DNA from: Gemella haemolysans
GTDB taxonomy: Bacteria > Bacillota > Bacilli > Staphylococcales > Gemellaceae
DNA length: 52,828 nucleotides
NCBI RefSeq assembly: GCF_028308085.1
Contig: NZ_JAQMFS010000070.1
Span: 1 to 52,828 of the forward strand
Direction: 5' to 3'
Position numbers and translations under genes: made by a program. Below, piece by piece: positions 15,834 to 26,609 of this stretch. The notes beneath the pieces are model-generated. The model had not been told where the DNA came from. It did not search any database and was given only the letters and a program-made list of their open reading frames with translations. Each line of letters opens with the position of its first letter. Within the stretch, counting starts at the first letter, position 1.

Positions 15834-15845
15834 AGGAAGAATAAA

Positions 15846-17663
15846 ATGGATAAAAGAAATGAAAGGCAAAAGAAAATAAGGAACTTTTCTATAATTGCAC
15901 ATATTGACCACGGGAAATCGACTCTTGCGGACAGAATTTTAGAAAAAACAAAGGCGTTAGAACAACGTGAAATGAAAGCACAACTTCTTGACTCAATGGA
16001 TATTGAGCGTGAAAGAGGTATTACAATTAAACTTAATGCAGTTCAATTACAATATACTGCCAAAAATGGAGAAGAGTATATTTTTCACTTAATCGATACA
16101 CCGGGACACGTAGACTTCACTTATGAAGTATCACGTTCATTAGCAGCATGTGAAGGGGCTATTTTAGTAGTTGATGCTGCTCAAGGTATCGAAGCGCAAA
16201 CATTAGCTAACGTATACTTAGCATTAGACAATAATTTAGAAATTATTCCAATTATTAATAAAATCGACTTACCTGCAGCGGATCCTGAGAAGGTTAAGAC
16301 TGAGATTGAAGATGTAATTGGATTACCTACAGACGATATCGTTCTAGCTTCTGCTAAGGCAGGAATTGGTATTGATGAAATCTTAGAACAAATCGTAGAA
16401 TACGTTCCAGCTCCATCTGGTGATGCGGCTGAACCACTACAAGCATTAATCTTTGACTCATTATACGATGCGTATAGAGGAGTTATCGTTTCAGTACGTA
16501 TTAAGAATGGTACTGTAAAAGCTGGAGATAAGATTAAAATGATGGCTACTGGTGGTGTGTTCGAGGTTACTGAGGTTGGTATTCACACACCTAAAGAGAA
16601 AATCGTTGATGAACTTACTGCAGGGGATGTAGGATTTATCTGTGCATCTATTAAAAATGTAAGTGAAACTCGTGTAGGGGATACAATCACATTAGCGAAT
16701 AATCCAGCTAAAGAAGCATTACCTGGATACAGAAAATTAAACCCAATGGTATTCTGTGGATTATATCCAATCGATTCATCGAAATATAATGACTTACGTG
16801 AAGCACTAGAAAAATTAGAGCTAAATGACTCTGCTTTACAATATGAAGCGGAAACTTCTCAAGCACTTGGATTTGGATTTAGATGTGGATTCTTAGGAAT
16901 GTTACACATGGAAATTATTCAAGAACGTATCGAACGTGAATTTAATATTGATATCATTGCTACTGCACCATCGGTTATTTACAAAGTTGAAAAAACTGAC
17001 GGAACTCTAGTAGATGTGTCAAATCCATCAGAAATGCCAGATCCACAAAAAATTAATAAGATTACCGAGCCATTCGTTAAGGCGAGCATTATGGTACCAA
17101 ATGACTATGTAGGTGCTGTTATGGATCTTTGTCAGAAGAAACGTGGTATCTTCTTAAATATGGAATATATCGATGATACAAGGGTTAATATTACTTATGA
17201 TATACCTTTATCAGAAATCGTCTTTGATTTCTTCGATCAACTTAAATCTAATACAAAAGGATATGCATCATTTGACTATGAATTAACAGGATACAAAGAT
17301 AGTAACCTTGTTAAGATGGATATTCTATTAAATGGTGAACAAGTCGATGCTTTAAGCTTCATCGTTCACAGAGAATTTGCTTACCAACGTGGTAAAGTTA
17401 TTGTAGAAAAACTTAAAAAACTTATTCCAAAACAACAATTCGAAATTCCTATCCAAGCTGCAATTGGAAATAAAATTATCTCTCGTGAAACTATTAAAGC
17501 TATGCGTAAAAACGTTCTTGCTAAATGTTACGGAGGGGATATTAGTAGGAAACGTAAACTATTAGAGAAACAGAAAAAAGGTAAAGAGAGAATGAAAGCT
17601 GTTGGTAGCGTAGAAGTTCCTCAAGATGCCTTCATGGCTGTTCTTAAAATGGATGAAGAATAA
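15846..17663 (+). CDS. lepA: Elongation factor 4 (LepA)
   Basis: 605-residue ribosome-associated GTPase that back-translocates or helps initiation under stress. GTPase motifs: AHIDHGKST (18-26), DTPGH, NKIDLP, SAKAG. The C-terminal LepA-specific region ([23 protein letters not shown]) is complete. ATG at 15846 has AAGGAAG upstream. Its stop overlaps the start of hemW (TAATG), so the two are translationally coupled; lepA-hemW is a widely kept pair. Confidence 0.98.
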   Translation: MDKRNERQKKIRNFSIIAHIDHGKSTLADRILEKTKALEQREMKAQLLDSMDIERERGITIKLNAVQLQYTAKNGEEYIFHLIDTPGHVDFTYEVSRSLAACEGAILVVDAAQGIEAQTLANVYLALDNNLEIIPIINKIDLPAADPEKVKTEIEDVIGLPTDDIVLASAKAGIGIDEILEQIVEYVPAPSGDAAEPLQALIFDSLYDAYRGVIVSVRIKNGTVKAGDKIKMMATGGVFEVTEVGIHTPKEKIVDELTAGDVGFICASIKNVSETRVGDTITLANNPAKEALPGYRKLNPMVFCGLYPIDSSKYNDLREALEKLELNDSALQYEAETSQALGFGFRCGFLGMLHMEIIQERIEREFNIDIIATAPSVIYKVEKTDGTLVDVSNPSEMPDPQKINKITEPFVKASIMVPNDYVGAVMDLCQKKRGIFLNMEYIDDTRVNITYDIPLSEIVFDFFDQLKSNTKGYASFDYELTGYKDSNLVKMDILLNGEQVDALSFIVHREFAYQRGKVIVEKLKKLIPKQQFEIPIQAAIGNKIISRETIKAMRKNVLAKCYGGDISRKRKLLEKQKKGKERMKAVGSVEVPQDAFMAVLKMDEE

Positions 17664-18796
17664 TGAAAAGTTATCCACGCGGAGTATATATTCATATTCC
17701 ATTTTGTAAGTATATTTGTTCATATTGTGATTTCAACAAGTTTTATATACAAAGACAACCTGTCGACAAGTATATAGATTGCTTAATCAAAGAAATTGAG
17801 AGTATGGAAAACATTCAAAATGTTGAAACTATCTATATTGGTGGTGGAACACCGAGTGCATTAAATGATGAACAACTTCATCGATTATTAACTGCATTAA
17901 GAAATAAAATTCCACAACAACTGCGTGAATTTACTTTTGAAGCTAACCCTGAGGATCTTGTTGATTCTCGGGTTGCTTTGGTAAAGGGCTACGGAGTTGA
18001 TAGAATTAGCATGGGGGTCCAGACTTTTAATAATGAACTGTTAAAAATTCTTGGACGCGGACATGTTGCTGACGATGTAGATATGGCGATTGCTAATTGT
18101 AAAAAACATGGTATTGAAGATATTAATGTTGATTTAATGTTTTCACTACCGAAGCAAACTATGGATGACTTGTATGATAGTATGAAGAAGGTTGCAGAAT
18201 ATAATATTAGTCATATTTCATGTTATTCATTGATTCTAGAACAGAAGACTAAGCTTTATAATCAGGTGAGAGATAAGAAAGTTACATTACCTTCGAACGA
18301 GACAGAAGAGAAAATGTACAATGAAGTTATTAACTTCTTAACAGAAAATGGTTATGAACAGTATGAAATCAGCAATTTTGCTCGTCCTGGTCATGAGAGT
18401 GTTCATAATAGTAGTTACTGGAAGAATATTGAATATTATGGTCTTGGAGCGGGAGCCCATGGATATATTAATGGAGTACGTTATGCTAACCAAGGTGCAT
18501 TAAAATTCTATATCGACAGTATGTTAGAAAAAGGGCACGCTAGACGTGAAGAAAATATTGTAACGACTAAGGAAAGAATCGAAGAGGAAATGTTCTTAGG
18601 ACTACGTCTATTAAAAGGTGTAGATTTAGATCTTTTTGAAGAAAAATATGGAAAAAGAGCAGAAGAAATCTTCAAAGATGTTATTGATAAAAACGTAAGA
18701 GAAGGGTACTTGGAAATTGAAGGTAATAAACTTCGTTTAACTAGAAAAGGATTATTCTATGGAAATGATGTCTTCTCTGAGTTTTTATTGGATTAA
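17663..18796 (+). CDS. hemW: Heme chaperone HemW (radical SAM, HemN-like)
   Basis: 377 residues. The radical SAM cluster motif CX3CX2C is C15, C19, C22 (FCKYICSYCDF), followed by GGGTPS and the HemN-like C-terminal domain. It lacks the extra N-terminal cysteine of true coproporphyrinogen dehydrogenase, fitting the heme-transfer chaperone HemW. Overlaps lepA by one base. Confidence 0.93.
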   Translation: MKSYPRGVYIHIPFCKYICSYCDFNKFYIQRQPVDKYIDCLIKEIESMENIQNVETIYIGGGTPSALNDEQLHRLLTALRNKIPQQLREFTFEANPEDLVDSRVALVKGYGVDRISMGVQTFNNELLKILGRGHVADDVDMAIANCKKHGIEDINVDLMFSLPKQTMDDLYDSMKKVAEYNISHISCYSLILEQKTKLYNQVRDKKVTLPSNETEEKMYNEVINFLTENGYEQYEISNFARPGHESVHNSSYWKNIEYYGLGAGAHGYINGVRYANQGALKFYIDSMLEKGHARREENIVTTKERIEEEMFLGLRLLKGVDLDLFEEKYGKRAEEIFKDVIDKNVREGYLEIEGNKLRLTRKGLFYGNDVFSEFLLD

Positions 18797-18830
18797 TAAC
18801 GTATTTTAATAAACGATAATGATTTTTATG

Positions 18831-18872
18831 GGAGAAACTTAATCAATTTATGTAAAAATATTGAGTTTCTCC
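18831..18872 (+). terminator. Hairpin between hemW and rnc
   Basis: GGAGAAACT (18831-18839) pairs with AGTTTCTCC (18864-18872), followed by TAATAAAAAAG. Poor T run, so it may attenuate or be a processing site rather than stop all transcription. Confidence 0.5.
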
Positions 18873-18897
18873 TAATAAAAAAGAAAGGAGAATTATT

Positions 18898-19611
18898 GTG
18901 GAACGAACATATATTGAAAGATTACTTACTAATTTGAATGAAAAGTATGGTTTTAATTTGAAATTCAGTGAGAATTTTAAGAATGCATTTTCTCATTCTT
19001 CTTATACTAATGAGAAAAGAATCGCGAAGCATTTGAATTATGAACGTTTGGAATTTTTAGGGGATGCTGTTGTTGAACTTACAACAAGCGAATTTTTATT
19101 TAAGAAATTTTCTGAGCTTCCTGAAGGTGAGCTAACTAAGTTACGTGCATCTATTGTTTGCGAAAAAACATTGGTTAAATACGCTTTGCAACTAGGTTTA
19201 GATAAATGTATCTATCTAGGAAAAGGTGAAGAAAAGATGGGTGGAAGAAGTCGAGCAGCTTTACTTGCTGATATTTTTGAATCTTTCACAGGAGCAATGT
19301 ACCTAGAGTCAAATCTTGAGGTGGTAAAAACTTTCTTACATAACACGTTATTTACAGAAGCTCAAGACCTTGAATATCATAGCTTTGTAGATTATAAAAC
19401 TATACTACAAGAGTACATTTCAAAAATTAAATTAGGTGAAATTGAGTATGTAGTACTTGATTCTACGGGTCCATCACATTCTAAAACTTTCACGAGTGCT
19501 GTTTTAATTGGTGGAAATCAGTATGGAAGTGGAACTGCAACGACTAAGAAAGAGTCTGAACAGCTTTCAGCCAAACAAGCATTAGAAAAACTAGGATACA
19601 AAGATATTTAA
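18898..19611 (+). CDS. rnc: Ribonuclease III
   Basis: 237 residues; cuts double-stranded RNA in rRNA maturation and antisense control, and would be the enzyme acting on the toxin-antitoxin RNA duplexes at the window's left edge. The catalytic signature NYERLEFLGDAVVE is at 47-60, with the second acidic cluster ALLADIFESFTGAMYLE and a C-terminal dsRNA-binding domain (about 165-235). GTG start at 18898 has AAAGGAG 7 bases upstream. Followed by smc after 21 bases, a common pairing. Confidence 0.97.
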   Translation: MERTYIERLLTNLNEKYGFNLKFSENFKNAFSHSSYTNEKRIAKHLNYERLEFLGDAVVELTTSEFLFKKFSELPEGELTKLRASIVCEKTLVKYALQLGLDKCIYLGKGEEKMGGRSRAALLADIFESFTGAMYLESNLEVVKTFLHNTLFTEAQDLEYHSFVDYKTILQEYISKIKLGEIEYVVLDSTGPSHSKTFTSAVLIGGNQYGSGTATTKKESEQLSAKQALEKLGYKDI

Positions 19612-19632
19612 AAATAATGAAAGGAAACAAAG

Positions 19633-22600
19633 ATGAAATTAGCAAAGGTTGAAGTTACAGGTTTTAAATCTTTTCAAAAGAAGACAACGTTTGAATTTAA
19701 AAATAACTTAATCGGTGTTGTTGGACCGAATGGTTCGGGAAAAAGTAATATAATTGATGCTATTCGTTGGGTTTTAGGGGAGCAGTCTGCTAAAAATTTA
19801 CGTGGTAGTAGCATGAAAGATGTTATCTTTTCGGGGACTGAAGATGCGAAAAGAAAAAACTTTGCTGAAGTAGCGGTAACATTTTCTAACGGAGAAGATA
19901 GTTGTGAAATTAAAAGACGTTTGTATAGAAATGGTGATAGTGAATATTACATTGATAATAAACGTGCTAAATTAAAAGATATTACGGATATCTATCTTGA
20001 TTTTGGGATTAATAAAGAAAGTTACAGTATTATTACTCAAGGTAAGGTAGAAGATATTATTTCATCTAAACCTGTTGATCGTCGAGCTATAATAGAAGAG
20101 GCATCAGGGGTATTAAAATATAAAAATAAGAAAAAAGAAACTAATTTTAAATTAGAGAAAACAAATGATAATCTAATGAGGTTAAATGATATTTTCTCAG
20201 AAATCTCAGGTCGTTATGAAATCTTAGAAGATCAGAAAAATAAAACTCAAAAATATTTAGATTATTCGAATGAACTTGAAGAAAAAGATATTTTATTAAA
20301 TGTTTACAATATTGCTGAATATCAAAAAAGACTTGCAGATTTACTACAAGTTAAACATGAGAAAGAATCTGAAAAACTTGGACTTGAAAGTAGACAAGAA
20401 GAACTTATTAAAGATTTAGAAAGCATCAAGAATAGTTTAGTTTCACTCGATAGAACTTACATGAAATATCATGATGAGGAGTTAGAATTAGTTCAAAAGA
20501 AAGAATCTCTTCAATCACAATTAAGTGTTATTGAGGAAAGAAAAAACAATAGAACACTTAGAAGTGAAAAAATTAACGATGACATTAAATATCTTGAGGA
20601 AAGAAAACAAAACCTTGAAAGTAAGCTAGCTGAACGAGAAAATCTAAATGCTGATACTAAGGGGAGAATTCAAAAGATTAACAAAGAAATATCTTCGTTA
20701 GAATCGGGTGAAGAGAGTAAACTAGAGTTAATCGAAAGAAATATAGAAGAACTAAAAGACTCTTACTATAATTTAATAAACGAAGAAACTAAACTAGAGA
20801 ATAGTATAGAGTTTGCTAAGAAAAATCTTGAGAGTGTTGATGAAAATACTAAAGAGATACTTGATAGTATTGAAAGACAAAAACAAGTTTTAAGTGTAAG
20901 AGAAGAAGAATTTTCTACAGCTACAGAAGAACAAAAGGTATTAAATGAACAATTATCTAATCTTCAAAAAGAACTTGATATATTAGTTGAGAAAAATATT
21001 TTAATTAATTCAAATAGGAAAAATATTGAGGAGCAAATTCGCACAGGATATAACTTCAAGAGCAACTTGGAAAATCGTAAGAAGTTCTTAGAAGATCAAA
21101 TTAATAATTTAAGCTTTTATAATATTGGAGTTAAAGAGATTCTTGCTAATAAAGATTCTCTAGCTGGTGTTCACAATAGTGTAGCAAATATTGTAGAATT
21201 TGATAAAGAATATGCTGTTGCTATTGATATTGCTTTAGGTCAATCACAACAAAACATTATCGTAGAAAACGAGAATGTTGCTAAACAATGTATTAATCAT
21301 TTAAAGAAAACTAATAAAGGTAGAGTTACATTTTTACCATTAAATAATATTAAAGCAAAAGCAATAGCAAGTGATGTTTATAGAACAGTAGTAAATGAAG
21401 AAGGATTTATCAATATTGCTGAAAATCTTATAACTGTTGATAGTGAGTATAAAAATATAATATCTCACCTATTAGGGCTTGTTCTTATTGTTGATAATAT
21501 GGATAACGCCAATAGAATAGCTCGTAAAATTAATTTTAGGAATAGAATTATTACCCTTGATGGACAAATTATTAACAATGGTGGATCTATCACAGGAGGT
21601 GCTATTAATAAAAATAATAACTCGTCTATTAAACATAAGGCAGAATTAGATGAACTTTCACAAAATCTTATTAAAATTAATGATAAGATTGAAAAATTAG
21701 ATAGTGAGAAACATCAATTAGAAAATCAACAACAAGAAGTAATGAATGAAATTGGAAGTTTAAAATCAACAAAAGAAGAAGCGATTTTAAAACTTAAGCA
21801 ATTAGAATTAAGTATAAATCATAAAAATTCTGAGATTGCTGATATTAAAGCAAATATAGAATTTAATGAAAGAAAATTATTAGAATTCAAAGACAATGAA
21901 GATGATTCAGGTAATATTATCGAATTAACTCAAAGTCTTGAGAAGATTAGAATCGAGCTACAAAAACTTGATGAGAAGATTAAAGAAGAGAGTAGTAAGA
22001 AACAAAATGCTCAAAGTGCTGAGGAATTATTCTTAGAGAAAATTGCTGAGCTTAAGATTGAAAAATCAAAATTAGAAGAGACTACTAAGCATGGTCTAGA
22101 GTTAATAGAATCTCTATTAGCAGATATATTAGATGTGAACGAACAGTTGACAAGATTAGAAATGTCTAAAGATGCTGAGTCATTGAGTGAGGAAGATGAA
22201 CTTCAGATATTAGAAAATAATTCTAAAATAATTGCTGGATGCAGTGAACGTTTAACAACGCTTAAGACGTTATTATCAGATCTTGATATGGAAAAAACAG
22301 GATTATTCAAACGAGAAAAAGAAATTACAGTAGCTCAACAAAGAAATAACGAAAGTCTACGTCAAAAAACTTCAGAGTTTGAAAGACTAACTGTTGAACA
22401 GACTAAGATAGAAGTTAAAATCGATGAGTATTTAGAAAATCTTGTTACTAACTATAATGTGACTTATGAAAGTGTATCAGATAGATTGACTGACGATATT
22501 ATTGGTGAAGTACCTTCATATAAGAACGATGTAGTAAGACTACGTAAAGAGATAGTGGAGTTAGGCAATATTAACCTAAATGCTATAGCTGAATTTGAAG

Positions 22601-23187
22601 AAGTAAAAGAACGTTATGACTTCTATAATGAGCAAATTACCGATCTTGTAGAAGCGAAAGAAAAACTAGAAGAGACTATCGCAGAGATTGATAAAGAAGT
22701 AAAAGAACGTTTCTTAACGACGTTTGTTCAAGTAGCTGAGAACTTTAATAAGATATTTAAAGAACTATTCAAAGGTGGTTATGCGGACATGACCTTAGAA
22801 TCACCAAATGACATATTAAATACTGGAATAGTAATCGAAGCTTCACCTCCTGGTAAAAAACTACAAAACCTTTCATTATTATCAGGTGGGGAGAAATCTT
22901 TAACTGCGATAAGTTTACTATTTGCGATATTACAGGTTAAAAATCCTCCGTTTGTAGTACTTGATGAGGTAGAAGCGGCGCTGGATGAAGAGAATGTTAA
23001 TAGATTTGCTAAATTCTTAAAAGTTTATTCAGAGAATAATCAGTTCTTAGTTATTACGCACAGACGAGGAACTATGGAAGCTATGGATACTTTATACGGA
23101 GTAACAATGCAAGAAAAAGGTATTAGTTATATCTTAGAACTAGAGTTGAAAGATGTAATAGAAAACTTTGAGGATAATATAAAGTAA
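19633..23187 (+). CDS. smc: Chromosome condensation protein SMC
   Basis: 1184 residues with the complete SMC plan: Walker A GPNGSGKSN (31-39), R-loop, long coiled coil, hinge (about 500-670, with GGSITGG), return coil, ABC signature LLSGGEKSLTAISLLFAI and Walker B PFVVLDEVEAALDEEN. Works with ScpA/ScpB to load on DNA near the origin and separate sister chromosomes. In many Firmicutes ftsY follows; here it does not, and a short remnant-like frame is found instead. Confidence 0.98.
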   Translation: MKLAKVEVTGFKSFQKKTTFEFKNNLIGVVGPNGSGKSNIIDAIRWVLGEQSAKNLRGSSMKDVIFSGTEDAKRKNFAEVAVTFSNGEDSCEIKRRLYRNGDSEYYIDNKRAKLKDITDIYLDFGINKESYSIITQGKVEDIISSKPVDRRAIIEEASGVLKYKNKKKETNFKLEKTNDNLMRLNDIFSEISGRYEILEDQKNKTQKYLDYSNELEEKDILLNVYNIAEYQKRLADLLQVKHEKESEKLGLESRQEELIKDLESIKNSLVSLDRTYMKYHDEELELVQKKESLQSQLSVIEERKNNRTLRSEKINDDIKYLEERKQNLESKLAERENLNADTKGRIQKINKEISSLESGEESKLELIERNIEELKDSYYNLINEETKLENSIEFAKKNLESVDENTKEILDSIERQKQVLSVREEEFSTATEEQKVLNEQLSNLQKELDILVEKNILINSNRKNIEEQIRTGYNFKSNLENRKKFLEDQINNLSFYNIGVKEILANKDSLAGVHNSVANIVEFDKEYAVAIDIALGQSQQNIIVENENVAKQCINHLKKTNKGRVTFLPLNNIKAKAIASDVYRTVVNEEGFINIAENLITVDSEYKNIISHLLGLVLIVDNMDNANRIARKINFRNRIITLDGQIINNGGSITGGAINKNNNSSIKHKAELDELSQNLIKINDKIEKLDSEKHQLENQQQEVMNEIGSLKSTKEEAILKLKQLELSINHKNSEIADIKANIEFNERKLLEFKDNEDDSGNIIELTQSLEKIRIELQKLDEKIKEESSKKQNAQSAEELFLEKIAELKIEKSKLEETTKHGLELIESLLADILDVNEQLTRLEMSKDAESLSEEDELQILENNSKIIAGCSERLTTLKTLLSDLDMEKTGLFKREKEITVAQQRNNESLRQKTSEFERLTVEQTKIEVKIDEYLENLVTNYNVTYESVSDRLTDDIIGEVPSYKNDVVRLRKEIVELGNINLNAIAEFEEVKERYDFYNEQITDLVEAKEKLEETIAEIDKEVKERFLTTFVQVAENFNKIFKELFKGGYADMTLESPNDILNTGIVIEASPPGKKLQNLSLLSGGEKSLTAISLLFAILQVKNPPFVVLDEVEAALDEENVNRFAKFLKVYSENNQFLVITHRRGTMEAMDTLYGVTMQEKGISYILELELKDVIENFEDNIK

Positions 23188-23231
23188 ATGGATAAGAGAA
23201 TTAAAGAAATATATATATAAATCATGAAAAT

Positions 23232-23531
23232 ATGCCTTATATTTCTCCAGATAGGAATATAGACAAATGGTTGTTAAATCCTAAACCAGTACCTAAAAGA
23301 AATATGGTAACTTTAAAGAATAATCTTCTTGCAGGTGATATTATATTGTTATGGAGAATAGAATTCGGGACATTTACAACGGAAACATGGTTTCCTAAAT
23401 ACTTTGAATATACATATGGTATAAATGCTCCTGAGAACTTGAAAAAATTAGAAGATGAAGGGTATGTTGAAATCGAGAGTGCATTTTCTTCACTAGATCA
23501 TATTAACTCTATAGCTAAGAAAAATATATAA
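23232..23531 (+). CDS. Short protein resembling the N-terminal part of SAP-domain proteins
   Basis: 99 residues, no clear ribosome binding site before the ATG at 23232. The central part (NNLLAGDIILLWRIEFGTF then FPKYFEYTYGINAPENLKKL) recalls a domain I associate with small phage or plasmid SAP-domain proteins. The C-terminus (SAFSSLDHINSIAKKNI) stops where a SAP helix would be expected, immediately before a hairpin. It may be a truncated relic. The family link is from memory and weak. Confidence 0.45.
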   Translation: MPYISPDRNIDKWLLNPKPVPKRNMVTLKNNLLAGDIILLWRIEFGTFTTETWFPKYFEYTYGINAPENLKKLEDEGYVEIESAFSSLDHINSIAKKNI

Positions 23532-23533
23532 AA

Positions 23534-23567
23534 GAAGGACACAGTACAATTTTGAACTGTGTCCTTC
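23534..23567. terminator. Bidirectional terminator between convergent genes
   Basis: GAAGGACACAGT (23534-23545) pairs with ACTGTGTCCTTC (23556-23567). It separates the plus-strand smc unit from the minus-strand TDT transporter. Flanking T runs are short. Confidence 0.6.
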
Positions 23568-23581
23568 AAATGTATATACTA

Positions 23582-24496
23582 TTAATTATTTGAATATGAT
23601 AAATTCTTAATAAATCCATACCACACAAAAATTACAATAATTACCGCCAGTAATTCACTTAGATGAATTAAGATATTCAAAACAGAAAATTCAGCTATTT
23701 GATAGTATATTCCAGTTTTTTGAAATGCTATCGCACAAATTACTAATGGGAAAGTAAAAGCAGAAAAGCTAGGATAGAATTTTCTTTTTAGTAAATAAGG
23801 TAATTGGATTAAGACAAATATAAACAATAATATCGTTAGTGGTACTAATACTGTAAGTATATAGTTGCTTTTTTGTGTAACTCCTATCATATAACTAGCT
23901 AGTAATAATCCACCAGGGGCAGAAAATACTGTTATAGTAGGATAATCACCATCGTTATAATGCTTATATTTATAAACTCTATAAAGAACGAAAGGTAATA
24001 ACACTAAATAGTTAATATAAGAAAAATAGAAGTAAATTAATCCTAGTGTTTCTAAGTTGTAATTTATTGCTGTTACAGTTACAACGGCTGGTCCAACGAA
24101 GGTGATGAACCAAGTTGGATAAATGTTTTTGATATGTTTTTCTTTCAAAATAAAATTATAAATTGCATAACAAACAACAAATAAATCTAGAAGAATTCCA
24201 ATTATCCAAAAGGGAACACTGTAAGCGCCGATAAATTTTTTCGAAAATGAACTTAAAAGCATAATACTCATCGGATAAGTTGCAAGAACTGTTGCAATTA
24301 CAGGATTTTCCATTTCTTTTTTTAATTTATCAAATCCCAACACAAATTTAATAGTTAAAAGTACAATTATTATAAAAGATAAAAGACAAAATAATAATTG
24401 TAATTTAGGACTGTATGGTTGTAATAGATTTCCTAACGCTACTGAACCAAGTGCTAAACCGGCAATAGGTGTAGGTAAATTTTTAATAATATTCAT
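23582..24496 (-). CDS. TDT-family (TehA/SLAC1-like) transporter
   Basis: 304 residues, about ten hydrophobic segments. The opening LPTPIAGLALGSVALGNLL is the hallmark of the tellurite-resistance/dicarboxylate transporter family, whose Gram-positive members are annotated as TDT transporters. Family members carry small anions or C4-dicarboxylates; nothing here fixes the substrate. Lies downstream of psaA on the same strand but separated by a terminator, so probably its own unit. ATG at 24496 has AGGAG upstream. Confidence 0.85.
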   Translation of the reverse strand: MNIIKNLPTPIAGLALGSVALGNLLQPYSPKLQLLFCLLSFIIIVLLTIKFVLGFDKLKKEMENPVIATVLATYPMSIMLLSSFSKKFIGAYSVPFWIIGILLDLFVVCYAIYNFILKEKHIKNIYPTWFITFVGPAVVTVTAINYNLETLGLIYFYFSYINYLVLLPFVLYRVYKYKHYNDGDYPTITVFSAPGGLLLASYMIGVTQKSNYILTVLVPLTILLFIFVLIQLPYLLKRKFYPSFSAFTFPLVICAIAFQKTGIYYQIAEFSVLNILIHLSELLAVIIVIFVWYGFIKNLSYSNN

Positions 24497-24561
24497 AAAT
24501 AACTCCTAATAAATTTTCTCATCTTTAATTGTAAACGATTTTATATGAAAAATCAATATAA

Positions 24562-24593
24562 AATCTCATATACATAAAAATGTACATGAGATT
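24562..24593. terminator. Terminator after psaA
   Basis: AATCTCATATACAT-AAAA-ATGTACATGAGATT, a nearly perfect 14-base stem with one mismatch; would end the minus-strand psaA transcript. Confidence 0.8.
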
Positions 24594-24604
24594 CTATAAT
24601 ATAG

Positions 24605-25555
24605 TTATTTAGCTAGTCCTTCAGAAATTTTATCTAAGTTCCATTTCATCATGCTGTAGTAGCTATCTCCATTTTGTCCTGGTTCAGCAATTGAATCAGT
24701 GAAGATTTTTTCGTAAATTGGAATGTTAGTATCTTTTGATACTGTTTGCATTGGACGTTCGTCAACACTACTTTCTACGAATAGAGAAGGTACTTTAGTT
24801 TTACGTAATTTTTCAACTAGAGTTTTGATTTGATCTGGAGTTCCTTCTTCTTCAGTATTGATTTCCCAAATGTAAGCAGATGGTACGTTGTATGCTTTAG
24901 AGAAGTATTTGAAGCATCCTTCACTAGTTACAATAGTTTTTTTCTCTTTAGGAATGTTGTTGAATTTCTCTTTAGCTTCTTTGTCTAATTTAGAAAGTTT
25001 TTCTAAGTAAGTTTTAAGGTTAGCTTCGTAAAAATCTTTATTTTTTGGATCTTTAGCTTCTAATTGTTTTGCAATATTTTTAGCATAAATCATACCATTT
25101 TCAAGGTTTAACCAAGCATGTGGGTCTTCTTTACCTTTTTCGCTTTGACCTTCAAGGTAAATTACATCAACACCTTCACTTACTGCGTAGTAATCTTTGT
25201 TTTCTTCTTTTTTAGCATTTTGAACTAATTTTGTAAACCAAGCGTTACCACCAGTTTCTAAGTTAATACCGTTGTAGAAGATAAGATTAGCTTGAGATGT
25301 TTTTTTAACATCATCAGGAAGTGGCTCGTATTCATGTGGGTCTTGACCAACTGGTACGATACTGTGTAAATCAATTTTATCACCAGCGATATTTTTAGTA
25401 ATATCAGCAATGATAGAGTTAGTTGCTACTACTTTTAATTTTGTAGCTTCGTTAGAATTTGAGTCTTGTTTAGCGCTAGAACAAGCAAATAATCCAACAG
25501 CTAAAGTAAAAATAAGCGCTAGAAAACTTAATTTTTTAAAACCTAATTTTTTCAT
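24605..25555 (-). CDS. psaA: Manganese ABC transporter substrate-binding lipoprotein (PsaA/MntC type)
   Basis: 316 residues. A lipoprotein signal peptide ends at LFAC (Cys about residue 25), so the mature protein is tethered outside the membrane. Metal ligands expected for the cluster A-I family are visible: His in QDPHEYEP and DPHAWLN, Glu in [10 protein letters not shown], Asp in [24 protein letters not shown] and [13 protein letters not shown] are very close, as recalled, to pneumococcal PsaA, which is manganese-specific. Downstream of psaB-psaC but set apart by 217 bases that contain a stem-loop and a Fur-like box, so it may have extra promoter control. AGGAGG precedes the start. Confidence 0.93.
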   Translation of the reverse strand: MKKLGFKKLSFLALIFTLAVGLFACSSAKQDSNSNEATKLKVVATNSIIADITKNIAGDKIDLHSIVPVGQDPHEYEPLPDDVKKTSQANLIFYNGINLETGGNAWFTKLVQNAKKEENKDYYAVSEGVDVIYLEGQSEKGKEDPHAWLNLENGMIYAKNIAKQLEAKDPKNKDFYEANLKTYLEKLSKLDKEAKEKFNNIPKEKKTIVTSEGCFKYFSKAYNVPSAYIWEINTEEEGTPDQIKTLVEKLRKTKVPSLFVESSVDERPMQTVSKDTNIPIYEKIFTDSIAEPGQNGDSYYSMMKWNLDKISEGLAK

Positions 25556-25618
25556 ATTATAGGCCTCCTTTATTATTTTTTTTGTAAGACAAAGAATAAA
25601 ATAGATTTACATAACTAA

Positions 25619-25633
25619 TAATAATCATTATCA
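25619..25633 (-). promoter_or_regulatory. Fur-like box upstream of psaA
   Basis: On the minus strand TGATAATGATTATTA, 14 of 15 matches to the 7-1-7 Fur consensus TGATAATnATTATCA, about 65 bases before psaA. It could bind Fur, or a related regulator (Zur, PerR). Inference from consensus only. Confidence 0.5.
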
Positions 25634-25654
25634 ATTAAAACCTTTTTAATAACA

Positions 25655-25710
25655 CCTCTAAATAAACTCACTTTGGAAGTATTTTTTATTTTAATAAGTT
25701 TATTTAAAGG
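25655..25710 (-). promoter_or_regulatory. Intercistronic stem-loop between psaC and psaA
   Basis: CCTCTAAATAAACT (25655-25668) pairs with AGTTTATTTAAAGG (25697-25710), 13 of 14 positions. No T run after it in the direction of transcription. It could protect RNA ends so that psaBC and psaA reach different levels, or act as a partial terminator. Confidence 0.5.
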
Positions 25711-25772
25711 GATTATTATATTAATTTAGATTAGATAAAAACTAGTTTATTCTTTGTATGTTATTACCTAAA

Positions 25773-26609
25773 TTATTTTTTTTTATGCTTAACAAAGCGT
25801 TGTTTTGGTGCAATAAAGAAACTTATTGCGAAAACAATAGCAGATGTTAAAACAATACTAGATCCAGCTGCGATATTGAAAGAATATCCTATGAATAGCC
25901 CGAGTACAGAACAACATGCTCCAATTGTAGATGATAAGAGAATCATTGTTTTTAGACTATTTGCATAAAGATATGCTGTAGCAGCAGGAGTAATTAGCAT
26001 TGCTACAATTAGAATTGTACCAACACTTTGCATTGCTGTTACAGATACTAAAGTTAAAAGTATCATAAGTAAATAGTGATAGAAATTAACTTTCATTCCC
26101 ATTGCTTTTGCCAATAATTCATCAAATGAAGTTAGTAATAATTCTTTGTAGAATAGTTTTATTACAAGTAATACGAAAATAGCAACTCCAATTGTAATAT
26201 ACATGTCTAAGTCTTGAACAGCTAAAATATTACCGAACAAGATGTGGAATAAGTCTGTAGAACTTTTTGCAACACTGATTAGGATAACACCTAAGGCTAA
26301 AAACGAACTGAATGTAATACCTATAGCGGTATCGCTTTTAATTATTGAATTACCTTTTATAAATGTTATGATAATTGACGCTAATAGTCCGAATACAATC
26401 GCACCTATAAAGAAGTCAATTCCTAATATAAATGATAGGGCGACTCCTGGAAGAACTGCGTGAGAAATAGCATCTCCCATTAAAGACATTCCCCTAAGTA
26501 CAATAAAACATCCAACAGCACCCGCCACAATACCTATCACGATTGCAGTGATAAGAGCATTCTGCAAGAAATGAAAACTATAAAGACCATCTATAAATTC
26601 TTTAATCAT
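25773..26609 (-). CDS. psaC: Manganese ABC transporter permease (PsaC/MntB type)
   Basis: 278 residues, about eight or nine membrane segments, of the ABC-3 metal permease family ([20 protein letters not shown], then LPGVALSF). The start at 26609 is chosen because it has GGGAGGTG upstream and overlaps the ATPase stop by 8 bases (ATGATTAA); the upstream in-frame ATG would bury most of the ATPase C-terminus. Confidence 0.93.
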   Translation of the reverse strand: MIKEFIDGLYSFHFLQNALITAIVIGIVAGAVGCFIVLRGMSLMGDAISHAVLPGVALSFILGIDFFIGAIVFGLLASIIITFIKGNSIIKSDTAIGITFSSFLALGVILISVAKSSTDLFHILFGNILAVQDLDMYITIGVAIFVLLVIKLFYKELLLTSFDELLAKAMGMKVNFYHYLLMILLTLVSVTAMQSVGTILIVAMLITPAATAYLYANSLKTMILLSSTIGACCSVLGLFIGYSFNIAAGSSIVLTSAIVFAISFFIAPKQRFVKHKKK

